Positions 33,126 through 41,840 are shown, counted from the first letter of the stretch. The stretch: 64,000 bases of DNA from Longispora sp040681875 (GCF_040681875.1 NZ_JBFAZP010000016.1:1-64000); one strand, 5' to 3'. The notes: generated by a model not told the origin, from the letters alone. A program made the numbers and translations.

Positions 33126-33572
33126 ATGTCCGACAACACCAACCCAGTGAATCCCCCGGAAACGACGGAGGGATCCACCGACAACCTCGCCGCCGCCCAG
33201 GTGATCCACAACTACGCCATGCTCGCGCGCTCCCAGCCGGACACTCCCGCCGCCCCCGGGGTCGACGGCATCGCGCCTGCCTCAGGCCGCCTCCTGGGCC
33301 GGTACCGGCCCCAACACGCCGATCACCGGGGAACAACTGACCGCCGCCGTCGACGCTGACCAACTCGCCACCATCGCCGCCGACGCCCACATGACCCCGA
33401 AGCCCTCGCCGAGCACCTGGCAACCTCCCTTCCGCATTTCGTCGACGAGGCCACGCCCGCAGGCCAGCTTCCCACCATCGAGACGACTCCGCAGGCACTC
33501 AGATTCAGCGAGCCCCCGCTCTACGGGTACATCACCAACTGGTCCGAGTACGACGGCCGACTCAGTTCATAG
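33126..33572 (+). pseudogene. YidB-like gene with two frameshifts
   Basis: ATG at 33126 (GGAGTGACG upstream, 10 nt after the NRPS stop) opens MSDNTNPVNPPETTEGSTDNLAAAQVIHNYAML. A second frame then reads SWAGTGPNTPITGEQLTAAVDADQLATIAADAHMTP, and a third EALAEHLATSLPHFVDEATPAGQLP to a stop at 33572. The joined middle and end match the YidB/DUF937 pattern (SWVGTGPN.PI...LA...G...L...L...LP..VD.LTP.G.LP). Either two sequencing slips in C/G runs or a dead gene. Confidence 0.5.
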
Positions 33573-33802
33573 GAGCCTCCGGCAGACGCTGCGACCTTGT
33601 GGACGGTGCGCACCCGGGGAACGCGGGATGCCGAGGGGACCGAAGCCGGACGGCAGGGCACGGGCTGCCTACGACCCGCGTGATGTCGGCGGGGTGAGAT
33701 CGCTCCTGCGCACGGTCCGTGAAGGCGACCAGGGCGATCTGTTGCCGCAAGGTCGGCGGTGACATGATATCGAGGCACACCCGCCGGCAGAAAGATCATG
33801 TG

Positions 33803-33985
33803 ATGACGAATCTCCCTGTTGCCGACGACGGTCAGTCCGCGGACTCTGTCGCCCCCGGCTCCGGCTCCACGGGCACAGCCAAGATGACATCGATCGACAA
33901 GTTGGATCTCGACGGTGCCGGAACCAACACCATCCAGATTTCCGCCAACGATGCCCTGAACCTCGACGAGACCGATCTGGCGTGA
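33803..33985 (+). CDS. Short acidic ORF resembling a repeat-protein fragment
   Basis: 60 aa, MTNLPVADDGQSADSVAPGSGSTGTAKM followed by TSIDKLDLDGAGTNTIQISANDALNLDETD. The second part resembles the IDL.G.GNNTL.LS..DVL.L. units of large RTX/cadherin-type surface proteins, here as a single copy. Weak ribosome site. Could be a relic of a larger gene. Confidence 0.35.
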   Translation: MTNLPVADDGQSADSVAPGSGSTGTAKMTSIDKLDLDGAGTNTIQISANDALNLDETDLA

Positions 33986-34737
33986 CCGCAGCACCCAGCT
34001 GATGGTCAACGGAGGCGCCGGATCGGGTTCTCCTCACCGGGCCGGGCCGGGCTGTTCATACAGGACATGTGCGGCATCCCTGGGCTGCCGGCGGCGGCCG
34101 ATCAGCTCGGTGCAGTGGTCGGTCACCCGGGCGAGGACCCTTTCCTCGAGCGGGGTGAACGGCTCGGCGGACGGGTCAGACGGAAACCAACTCAGCGGCG
34201 CGGTCAAGAGGCGGCCGATCAGGGCGACGCCGAGCTGGCCAACGCACAGTCGCCAGATCGCCGACATGTTCACAGTCCCCGCCGCGACCCTCTACGACTA
34301 CCTGCAACCAGCCCACACCCGCATAGCGCCAATTTTCGCAGACGCGGGGCTGACGGACCGTAGCCGGTCGGCAGGTGAGCCGTCCACGCGGCAGGTTAGG
34401 GTCGAGCACAACTCCAGGCCCCTGGACGTCCTGCGGCAGAAAGACGTGCCGCCTCCACGGACGTGACCGGGCCGCGCCTTCGGAGCTGGCATATCTGAGC
34501 TGTTCAGCCGTCGCCGCTTCAAGCTGACGGGGCGCGGTGTGGTTCCACTTGGTGCTCAGCTATGGAAAGCTCGTACCTGTACCTGCTTCCCAACAGTTTC
34601 CAGGAGGCGGATGCAGCACCGGTTTGACCGACACCAGCGGCACGCCCGCAGCAGTCCGTCTACGTGCCGGACGGCCGGGTGATGGAGAGCAGGTCAGACC
34701 ACCTGTTCCTGAGCCGACTATCTGAGGAGAGTACGAC
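33986..34737. other. Non-coding debris with gene relics
   Basis: No intact gene. It holds a possible resolvase C-terminal HTH relic on the plus strand at 34251-34313 (RQIADMFTVPAATLYDYLQP) and a copied piece of the 36695-37015 gene on the minus strand at 34381-34452. The rest is unassigned. Confidence 0.5.
34381..34452 (-). pseudogene. Partial copy of the 36695-37015 gene
   Basis: Encodes GGGTSFCRRTSRGLELCSTLTCRVDG, clearly parallel to GDGTSFYRRTSSGLELCSTPTCHVDA of the intact small gene 2.4 kb away. The nucleotide match is also high, so this is a truncated duplicate, not convergence. Confidence 0.65.
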
Positions 34738-34875
34738 ATGGGAGATCCAGCACCGGCGACAGACGCTCAACCCCCAGCCGCCCCTACGGAGGCTGACGCC
34801 CCAGCCCTGCCTCCGGATGCTGCCGCCCCGGCGGCGCCTGACGCCCCCGCCATCCCGGCGACGTCGGGCCAGTAG
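34738..34875 (+). CDS. 45-aa Pro/Ala/Asp-rich peptide
   Basis: ATG with a strong GAGGAGAG at six bases. MGDPAPATDAQPPAAPTEAD, then APALPPDAAAPAAPDAPAIP, ending ATSGQ: no charge other than Asp/Glu, no Cys, no hydrophobic segment. Low-complexity and disordered. The good ribosome site is the main argument for expression; the function is unknown. Confidence 0.45.
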   Translation: MGDPAPATDAQPPAAPTEADAPALPPDAAAPAAPDAPAIPATSGQ

Positions 34876-35023
34876 GCGCCCCTCTCCGAGGTCTGCACCG
34901 GCTCGTGAAACGGCGTCGGCCGGACCACTCACGGCACCGCAGTGAAGGTCCCGGCCCATGCGGTCCGGGACCTTCGGGGCGGACGGCGAGGCTGGTGCCG
35001 TGAGTGGTGGAGGACTTGCACTA

Positions 35024-35239
35024 TCGGCAGAACAGGCCCTCACCGCGATCAAACAGCCCACCTCGCCGACCACAGGCCGGCCAGTACCGCGCGAACGCGC
35101 CCGCCTAGCCCATTGGCCGCAGCCCACCATCACCCGCGAGGTCTCATACCGCAACTGGACCCTCAACCGAGCAACCGGCGACCGCCGGCTGCGACACCCG
35201 TCGTGTATGGGCTGGGACCGCAAGCGTCCCGAGGAGTAG
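35024..35239 (+). pseudogene. Second ligase C-terminal (OB-fold) fragment
   Basis: Encodes LSAEQALTAIKQPTSPTTGRPVPRERARLAHWPQPTITREVSYRNWTLN...RLRHPSCMGWDRKRPEE. This parallels the ligase tail at 39686-40039 (LEQPTPPTTGRAVPRADARDAHWVRPVTVGEVVYRTWTPDGSLRHPSWRGLRPDKDPQE). No catalytic half is attached, so it is a relic of a different ligase gene. Confidence 0.7.
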
Positions 35240-35395
35240 TTGCGGCTGACATGTAGATAGAACTGTCAGGGCCCTGCGTCGCCAGGCGCGACCGCCGGCC
35301 GCCCGCACCCCGAGCGGACCTCCTCCGAGGTTAAGAAGTCCAGGAACAGCCGGCAGCGCTGTGACCGATCTTGGCCGCACTGCTGGGGTCTGCTG

Positions 35396-35710
35396 TCAGC
35401 CTTGAACAACGTCACCCTTGACGTAGAGCGCTTTCAGTGGCGTGGATGCATTCGAATAGATCGTGACTGATTTGTTGAAAGGCACTGCCATGTCGGCGTC
35501 GCAGGTAACCGCGATACTGCCGCTCCCCCCGGGGAGCACGGGAGACGGCGAGTAGCTGGGGACCACGGAACCGGAACCACTTGCGACCTTGGAAATGATC
35601 AACGGCCCGTTACCGGTGTTCGTGAAGTGGAACTCCGCCCGCACCGGGCGGCCCTGTGGGATCCTGCCGAAGTCGTGCGTCACGGTGACGAACTCTATCT
35701 GTGCCGGCAC
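35396..35710 (-). CDS. DUF1573-like Ig-fold protein, 104 aa
   Basis: IEFVTVTHDFGRIPQGRPVRAEFHFTNTGNGPLIISKVASGSGSVVPSYSPSPVLPGGSGSIAVTCDADMAVPFNKSVTIYSNAS follows the DUF1573 pattern (FDFG.I..G..V...F.F.NTGN.PL.I..V..SCGC), with Cys absent from the usual SCGC site. No signal peptide. The family is common in Bacteroidetes and unusual for an actinomycete. Codon use is less GC-biased than neighbours. Sits in the inserted DNA. Confidence 0.65.
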   Translation of the reverse strand: MPAQIEFVTVTHDFGRIPQGRPVRAEFHFTNTGNGPLIISKVASGSGSVVPSYSPSPVLPGGSGSIAVTCDADMAVPFNKSVTIYSNASTPLKALYVKGDVVQG

Positions 35711-36105
35711 TGTTTTCCCTCCCGCGTTGACTGTGACAACTCATCCTATAAACCACGCGGGATCCCCGCCCACCTCAGACACCGCGACCACGGACGTCGT
35801 CGACGCCCACCTGAGCAAAGCACGCCCCGCCACACCGTCTGACCTGCCGGCCCCGGGACCCAACTCGCACGTCGTCAGTGCGGCGTGACGTGAGTGAGTC
35901 CGGTCAGCAGGCCAGGTCCCGTAGGAGACTCGCCGGTGACCAACGGTCGGCCACGGTGCGCGGCGGGCGCGTTCGCGGAGCACCAGCCGGACGGGGAGGT
36001 GGCCCGCTCGATGGCGGCACGGGTGTGGCGAGGTGGGTGGCGGCGGGGCGGTCAACGGCTAAGATGAGCTGCCGTTTGCCCACTCCTAGGACAGGACTCC
36101 ATGCC
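35711..36105. other. Intergenic, nothing recognised
   Basis: 395 bp between divergent genes 35396-35710 and 36106-36456. It presumably contains both promoters. No family, repeat or structural RNA was recognised. Confidence 0.4.
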
Positions 36106-36456
36106 ATGTCAGGTTTGCCCCTGGATTCGGTCTCGCTGTTCACGGACCGAGGCTTCACCGGGACACGCCAGGACCTTGTGCCTGGTCGCTACGATGTCGG
36201 CGCGTTGACGTTGGGCGACAACGCGTTGAGTTCGTTGCGTGTGCCGCAAGGCTGGTCGGTGACCGTGTTCTCTGACCCGGGTTTCGCGGGGACGAGCACG
36301 ACGTTTCACGCGTCGGCCGAGTATGTGGGCGACGAGCTCAACGATCGAGTCTCCTCGGTGGAGGTACGCGACACGCCGGTCATCGTTCGTGTTGGTGGAG
36401 CTAGCAACGACGGCGGCGTGATCTTCCTCGAAAAGGTCTACAACACAGGTCGTTGA
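36106..36456 (+). CDS. Beta/gamma-crystallin-like protein, 116 aa
   Basis: Two Greek-key-like halves: VSLFTDRGFTGTRQDLVPGRYDVGALTLGDNALSSLRVPQGWSVTVFSDPGFAGTSTTFHASAEYVGDELNDRVSSVEV. The pattern (aromatic ...GF.G....L..G.YD...L...ND..SS..V..GW.V.....F.G) is that of microbial beta/gamma-crystallins, which bind Ca2+ at N/D-x-x-S-S sites (NALSS and NDRVSS are visible). No secretion signal is evident. It is followed by two minus-strand genes, 36695-37015 and 37372-39255. Confidence 0.75.
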   Translation: MSGLPLDSVSLFTDRGFTGTRQDLVPGRYDVGALTLGDNALSSLRVPQGWSVTVFSDPGFAGTSTTFHASAEYVGDELNDRVSSVEVRDTPVIVRVGGASNDGGVIFLEKVYNTGR

Positions 36457-36694
36457 TCTTCCTGCCCGTGGTCGGCTACCGGTGGGCGCGGCGCTAGCGT
36501 TGTGACCTGTCGAGTTGGGCCATGAGTCCCGGTTGGCTGCTCGGGCGGCGGCGCGTTCCTGGTCGCGTTCATCCAGTTGTGGCCGAAGCCGCCACTGCGG
36601 CTCCTGGCTGCGCGGCGGCGCCTGGCAGGTGCGTGTTCCCGCCAGGCCCCGTCCGAGGCCAGATCGCTGGCCGTGCGCGAGGCTGCTGGGCGCT

Positions 36695-37015
36695 TTAGAC
36701 CTTGCCGAACCTGCTGGGTCTGGGCGCGTCGGCGTCGAGAAGGTAGCTGGCATCGGCCTGGTCGGCCCAATCGGCCACCTGCTTGCCGGGGTCGAAGACC
36801 AGGTGGCCGCTCGGGCAGGTGAGCGCGTCGACGTGGCAGGTCGGGGTCGAGCACAACTCCAGGCCGCTGGACGTTCTGCGGTAGAACGACGTGCCGTCAC
36901 CGAACGGGTCCATGTAGTCGTTCGCCGGCTGGGAGAGCAACACCTTCTCCCAGCCGGAACGGCCCATCGCCCTGAGCTCGTCATGACTCGGGTGAAGCAA
37001 TCCTGGATCGGACAT
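36695..37015 (-). CDS. Small hypothetical protein, 106 aa
   Basis: MSDPGLLHPSHDELRAMGRSGWEKVLLSQPANDYMDPFGDGTSFYRRTSSGLELCSTPTCHVDALTCPSGHLVFDPGKQVADWADQADASYLLDADAP. CSTPTCHVDALTC could be a metal site. Unknown family. A partial copy lies at 34381-34452, so the gene has been duplicated within this region. GAGGT precedes the ATG at 37015. Confidence 0.65.
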   Translation of the reverse strand: MSDPGLLHPSHDELRAMGRSGWEKVLLSQPANDYMDPFGDGTSFYRRTSSGLELCSTPTCHVDALTCPSGHLVFDPGKQVADWADQADASYLLDADAPRPSRFGKV

Positions 37016-37326
37016 GAGGACCTCTGTTCGCTCGGAACGCGCGGGGCAAAGCCGATTGCGCCTGTGCCCGACACCTGCCACGACGCAGACGAACCGAGCA
37101 GGCAAGTCGGCCATCCTCATCATCGCATCGAATGCTCCACCCAGAGCAAAACGGCCCAACGACCTCTTCGCCCTCACAATCGGACACGTCCAACAGGGCG
37201 AGGAGTACGGTCTGGAAACCAGCGCCCGCCGACGATGAAAGCGTCGTGCGGCGCGAGCTCGCTCAGCACCTCACTAGACGTGGACACGGGCAACCGTGTC
37301 CCCGCTGCGGCCGGATGTCCGACACG

Positions 37327-37358
37327 CGCGGCAGGCCCGCACGTGCGGGCCTGCCGCG
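37327..37358 (-). terminator. Terminator-like perfect palindrome
   Basis: A 32-bp perfect palindrome with no loop (37327-37342 with 37343-37358), 13 nt past the stop at 37372. Confidence 0.7.
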
Positions 37359-37371
37359 TGGCGTGCGGGTG

Positions 37372-39255
37372 TCAGTAGACGGCGATGGTGGTGCAGTCGG
37401 GGACGGTGTGGTCCCAGGGGCTGTGTCGGTCGCCGTCCTTGAACAGGGCGGTGCCGTCGGTGGTCAGTACGCCGAGCCAGCCTCCGCTCAGGGCGATCTG
37501 TTCGGCGTCGCCGGGCACGTCGATGCGTTCCATGGGCTCCCCGTAGGCGTCGGTGACCCAGACCTCGCCGACGGAGTTGATCAGCGCGATGCGGTTATCG
37601 TCGATGGCGATGCGCCGCCCGTCGAGGGTCAGGTGCCGCCAGTCGGCGTGGATGCCACCGGCTTTGTACTGGCCCTTGCCGCCGGCGTGGATGACGGCGA
37701 TGCGGTCGCCGTTCATCGCGAAGTCCACCACATCGGTGGCGACGGTCGTCCAGCCTGGAACCATAGGTGATATCGCCGCTATGAGCTTTCCGTCGGTGAG
37801 CAGGACGCCGGTGGCCTGGTTGGTGATGATCGCGCGCGCGGCGTTGGTGACTCCTGTCGGAAGCATCCCGAAATACTTAGGAGCGAAGTGCAGGCTGCCG
37901 TCGGCCATGACCGCGGCGGCGGTGCCATGGTGGAGGGCTATCTGCTTGACCTTCGTGCGGAGCGTCGCTCGGGTGCCGTTCAACACGAAGTCGTCACCGA
38001 CATGGGCTGTGCCGTCGGCGGTGATGTGCGCACTACTGAACGCCGACAACGCGATCTGGGCCGCGTCCGGTGCGATGTTCTGGAAGCCGGCGGTGGCGCC
38101 CGGGATGTGCACGGCGAACGTGTTGTTGTGCTTCCTGATGACGCCGAGGCAGCGGGTGTGCAGGGTCAGCCACAGGCGCACCTTCCCGTCACTGTGGCCC
38201 CAGAACAGGTAGTCGCGGGTCCGTTTGTTCTTAGCGATGTCGACGGCGGCGGCACGGTCCCAGATGAACTCCCGCTGCTGGATGATGTCGTCGTCGTTGG
38301 TGAACATGCCAAACAGCCAGCCGACGAACGCCGCAGCCGCGGCGAACAACGCCGCCCCGCCCGCGCTGGGGTTGTCGGTCTCCGAAGCGATGGCCGCGGC
38401 GTCCAGGCAGTACTCGGCGACCCTCTGTGCGGCTGATTGGAGTTTGCCGAAGATCCCGCCGTTGTCACGTTCCCACGCCTCGATCTCCAACCCGAGGTGC
38501 TCGTGCACGAACCCGGAGGCCACCGCGCGGTGACCGAGGCCGTAAGTGTGGTAATCGGGCTCGACCCCTCCGAACTCCTCGGTGCGGAAAGCCTGCTTCT
38601 CGTTGTTGTCGGTGCCCCCGGCACCCACCCAGTAGATCTCGTCCTTGCCGGCCTCACCGGAGTCGTCTTCCATCTGGAACCTGTTCGCGCCGATCCACAC
38701 GTACTGCGGGACCGCGCGGACGTCCGCCGGCACCGGCGGCCCGGTGAGCAGGGTGGCACCGCTGCCGTAGACCTGACACGCCCGCGTGAACGCCGGCGTG
38801 TCGACCACACCGTCCTCGCCCAGCTTGCTCACGTCGACGGTGCTCACGTTCGGCTGGGCCATCACGGAATCGGCGATCCCCACGCAGTAGGAGGCGAAGT
38901 CCGCCCGCGTGAACGACTCCGAGGACCCCAACCGCGCCGCGACCGGCGGCAATATGCCGGCCATGGAAGCATCCGTCCGCTGGCGGAACACCCGACCGTA
39001 CTCGGCGACCTCGTCACTGTCGACGAAGACCCGAAACAGGCCGACCAGCCTCTCCTCAAGATCGGACAGCGGCTTCCCGTCGCCGGCCTTCGCGCACGCG
39101 TTGAGCGCCACCCCGACCAACACGTTCGCATCCGGGTTCAGGCGCAACCGACGCTCCAGCCTCGGACTGAGCCCCCGCCCTTCCAGCCGCTCACGCAGCC
39201 CCGCCACCCGATCCACACGCGTTGTCGTAAGCACAGATTGGACATCAGCAGTCAT
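37372..39255 (-). CDS. Large unknown protein with beta-repeat C-terminus, 627 aa
   Basis: N-terminal 300 aa mix helices with a recognisable EIYWVGAGGTDNNEKQAFRTEEFGGVEPD segment and EIEAWERDNGGIFGKLQSAAQRVAEYCLDAAA. A hydrophobic, Ala-rich GGAALFAAAAAFVGWLFGMF (about 320) could be a membrane or amphipathic helix. The last 280 aa are about eight beta units of roughly 40 aa (ITADGTAHVGDDFVL, VMADGSLHFAPKYFG, LLTDGKLIAAIS, NSVGEVWVTDAYG, LTTDGTALFKDG), which suggests a propeller. The YWVGAGGTD segment recalls uncharacterised proteins that accompany beta/gamma-crystallins. No signal peptide. Function unknown. Confidence 0.65.
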   Translation of the reverse strand: MTADVQSVLTTTRVDRVAGLRERLEGRGLSPRLERRLRLNPDANVLVGVALNACAKAGDGKPLSDLEERLVGLFRVFVDSDEVAEYGRVFRQRTDASMAGILPPVAARLGSSESFTRADFASYCVGIADSVMAQPNVSTVDVSKLGEDGVVDTPAFTRACQVYGSGATLLTGPPVPADVRAVPQYVWIGANRFQMEDDSGEAGKDEIYWVGAGGTDNNEKQAFRTEEFGGVEPDYHTYGLGHRAVASGFVHEHLGLEIEAWERDNGGIFGKLQSAAQRVAEYCLDAAAIASETDNPSAGGAALFAAAAAFVGWLFGMFTNDDDIIQQREFIWDRAAAVDIAKNKRTRDYLFWGHSDGKVRLWLTLHTRCLGVIRKHNNTFAVHIPGATAGFQNIAPDAAQIALSAFSSAHITADGTAHVGDDFVLNGTRATLRTKVKQIALHHGTAAAVMADGSLHFAPKYFGMLPTGVTNAARAIITNQATGVLLTDGKLIAAISPMVPGWTTVATDVVDFAMNGDRIAVIHAGGKGQYKAGGIHADWRHLTLDGRRIAIDDNRIALINSVGEVWVTDAYGEPMERIDVPGDAEQIALSGGWLGVLTTDGTALFKDGDRHSPWDHTVPDCTTIAVY

Positions 39256-39685
39256 CGACCAGCCCCCTATTGCGAAAACGGCAACGAACCGCCACCGATG
39301 CTACCCAAAGGGGCACGTCCCGCACCTGCTCGTTGACCAAGTCGAATGAGATGACGCCACATCGACGCCTGACGGCACACCGGGTTCGACCCTGGCCCGA
39401 CACGAACCGGACCGGCATCACAGGCGCTGGCGCGCGCGACACCGAAGTAACCTGCCGGCAGAGGGTGGGACCTCGCTGGCGCGGCGTAACGGACCGCAAC
39501 CCACCGGGCGGTTCCTGCACTACCCGCAGGCTTACCCGTCCGCGCCGCGCCGGCTCGGGGCGGACTCCGATAGCCCGCTCGACCCGCGACTTGCAGTCGT
39601 GAGAGTAGTTCGGACTTGACAATCGAGCCAGGACCCGGCGCTTACGCCGCAGGGACCTTTCGGCAGGTTCTAATACTTCGGCGTA
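39256..39685. other. Right end of inserted DNA, no gene
   Basis: 430 bp with no supported gene. The right junction with the ligase lies at about 39685. CGAAGTATTAGAA on the minus strand just inside it weakly mirrors CGAAGAATTG at the left junction. Confidence 0.45.
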
Positions 39686-40039
39686 CCGGCACGGGGCGAA
39701 GGCCGCCGCGCCGGCACCATCGGATCCTTGCTCTTGGCGGCGTACAACCCGCGAGGTGACCTCGACTACATCGGGCACGTCGGCACAGGCACCGGCTGGA
39801 ACACCGCCCTGCTGGCCAATCTGGCCACGGTGCTCGCACCGCTGGAACAGCCCACGCCGCCGACGACCGGCCGAGCCGTCCCCCGAGCGGACGCCCGCGA
39901 CGCGCACTGGGTGCGGCCCGTGACCGTCGGCGAGGTCGTCTACCGCACCTGGACTCCCGACGGGAGCCTCAGACACCCCTCCTGGCGCGGCCTGCGCCCG
40001 GACAAAGACCCGCAAGAAGTCAATGTGGACAAGCTGTAG
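39686..40039 (+). pseudogene. ATP-dependent DNA ligase, C-terminal half (split gene)
   Basis: Begins PARGEGRRAGTIGSLLLAAYNPRGDLDYIGHVGTGTG and ends SLRHPSWRGLRPDKDPQEV...: the OB-fold domain of LigC/LigD-type ligases (motif VI region, LRHPSWRGLRPDK). Joined to residue GWR of 23656-24285 it restores the family's GWR-P-x-x-G-x-GRRAGTIGSLLL with no residue clearly missing. There is no start codon or ribosome site of its own in front. Confidence 0.85.
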
Positions 40040-40419
40040 GAGGCGATGGTTTGTTCGGCGGCGGCGTCGGCGGCGGTGGTCGGAGTCGCGTCCTAGCCGC
40101 AGTCCCCGAACTCGTTGACGACGACTGTTGCGGCAAGGGTGCGCGTGGGGTGCGCCCCAGCCGACTGGCTGGACAGCCTGTTACTACACCGGCAGCCACA
40201 ACTTGATCTACCGCTGCATCACCTTGGGTCGTGCGCAGCAGACCGTCTCGCCGTCTCACCCCGCCGCCTGACCATCATGATCCTCACCCGGCCCGCCACC
40301 CTCAGCGGGGACCAGCAGAAGGCCCTGTTCCTCCCACTGCGTGGAGGAGCGGGACCTTCGCGTGCCACCCCCAGGCTGGGCGAGTCGCACCGATTGATGT
40401 ATCTGGATACTGTGGCACG
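40040..40419. other. Intergenic, nothing recognised
   Basis: 380 bp between the ligase end and the HNH gene. Presumably includes the HNH promoter; no repeat, gene or RNA was recognised. Confidence 0.4.
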
Positions 40420-41433
40420 ATGTCCCGCAAGCCAAGAGACCCTCATGACCCAGTAGATCCCCACCGCTTTACGAGCGGCGTCGAGAAGCTCTTGTTCACA
40501 CTCAGCGGAGGCTTCTGCTACTTCCCCGAGTGTCGCCGGCCTGTGGTAGTCCGCCTCCCCGACGACCAGGGCGAATACGTAGATGTCGACATTGCTCACA
40601 TCTATGCGGCCGAGAAAGGCGGCCCCCGCTACCGCGAGGACATGACGAACGACCAGCGGAGGGCATTCACCAACCTGATCCTGTTGTGTAAGCCACATCA
40701 CAAGCTAGTCGACGGCACCCCGGACGACTTCACGGTCGTCACTCTTCACTCATGGAAGACGGCTCGGGAGGGCGATCTTGACTCGTCAATGATCGGACTG
40801 TCGCAGCTCACGGAGGACAAGCTCGAAGCTTTACTCATCAGCTCCATGCACCAGGTGACCGATCGAGTCAGCGACGCTCTTGACCAACTCGCCATGATCA
40901 GCACCGAAGCCGCAGACCTCCTGCGCGGCGTGGCCGACCGGATGTTCGTTGACCCCGACACCGCGTACATGCTGTACGAAGCGGCAGGAACACTTCGTTA
41001 CCTAGAGGACAACGCGAACACGCTTCATCGAGCTACAGACAACCTCGGAAGCTTTGAGGACAACGTCAATGTCCTCTATCGGGCGGCTGACAACCTTGGG
41101 GACTTCGAGCAAAACACTCGGACGTTAGATGGTGCCGCGGAGCGCCTCGAGACCGTGTCGAACTGGTTGCCCCGACTTGAGGCAGTCAGCGAGTCGCTGG
41201 AGAGGGCGGTCGACAGCGCAACCGAGCTCGACTTTGCCCGAGACGCGGAGCCGACGGTGGCTCGGATCGTAGCCGTTCGACGGTACCTCGATGCTGAGCC
41301 GCAGTGGGTAGGGGATGTTGGTCGGGTCGTATCGTTGTTGACCTGGTTGGACAAGGCCAAGATGTTTGGAATCGGAATACTGGTCGGCGGCGCTGTCGGT
41401 GCGCTTTTTGTTGCCCTGATGACGAAGTCTTAG
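40420..41433 (+). CDS. HNH-motif protein with coiled coil and C-terminal membrane helix
   Basis: 337 aa. The N-terminal 110 residues form an HNH nuclease-like fold: GGFCYFPECRRPVVVRLPD (CxxxxC), VDIAHIYAAEKGGPRYREDM (first His), FTNLILLCKPHHKLVDGTPD (Asn, Cys, His-His). Residues 130-310 are a long helical region with repeated DNL/DNAN units (TLRYLEDNANTLHRATDNLGSFEDNVNVLYRAADNLGDFEQNTRTLD), compatible with a coiled coil. The last 22 residues (MFGIGILVGGAVGALFVALM) are one membrane helix. This nuclease-sensor-anchor make-up resembles defence effectors; that is inference. Lower GC than neighbours. Confidence 0.7.
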   Translation: MSRKPRDPHDPVDPHRFTSGVEKLLFTLSGGFCYFPECRRPVVVRLPDDQGEYVDVDIAHIYAAEKGGPRYREDMTNDQRRAFTNLILLCKPHHKLVDGTPDDFTVVTLHSWKTAREGDLDSSMIGLSQLTEDKLEALLISSMHQVTDRVSDALDQLAMISTEAADLLRGVADRMFVDPDTAYMLYEAAGTLRYLEDNANTLHRATDNLGSFEDNVNVLYRAADNLGDFEQNTRTLDGAAERLETVSNWLPRLEAVSESLERAVDSATELDFARDAEPTVARIVAVRRYLDAEPQWVGDVGRVVSLLTWLDKAKMFGIGILVGGAVGALFVALMTKS

Positions 41434-41477
41434 GTCACCAATAGCAACCCGATCCGACGCCCCCGCACGGCACCTGA

Positions 41478-41840
41478 TCAGGCGCAAGCACCTCGGCAGC
41501 TGCAACTCGGCCACCAGGTCAACAAAGTGCAGAGAAGCATCCGGCGTTGGAGGCGCGCGAGCGACGGCATGCCGTGTTCGTCAAGCGCGACCAGCTCGCC
41601 GTCGAGTAGTAGACGACGGCCGCCGAACTGCGCCGGCGCCGCGAGCAGTTCGGGGAAGCTACGGCTGACGTCGGCCAGGTGCGACGTGGCGCGCATCTGG
41701 GTGGCGTCAGAGATCGCGAGGATGATTCGCATTCCATCCCATTTGATTTCGTGCGACCGCGAGCCTCTGGGCGGCAGTTCGCCAAGGGTGGCGGGCATCG
41801 GCGCGACCGGGGGCGGGAGCCTGGACTGTCCGACCACCAC
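41478..41840 (-). pseudogene. Third ligase relic (N-terminal fragment)
   Basis: APMPATLGELPPRGSRSHEIKWDGMRIILAISDATQMRATSHLADVSRSFPELLAAPAQFGGRRLLLDGELVALDEHGMPSLARLQRRM has ligase motif I (KWDG) and motif III (DGELVALD). The match stops at LQRRM and the remaining 20 residues are unrelated. Opposite strand to the split ligase. Confidence 0.75.

Noticed and set aside
39270..39602. 110-codon plus-strand frame between the 627-aa gene and the ligase end
   Set aside because: No ribosome site, no pattern, Arg/Thr/Pro-rich composition typical of random frames here.
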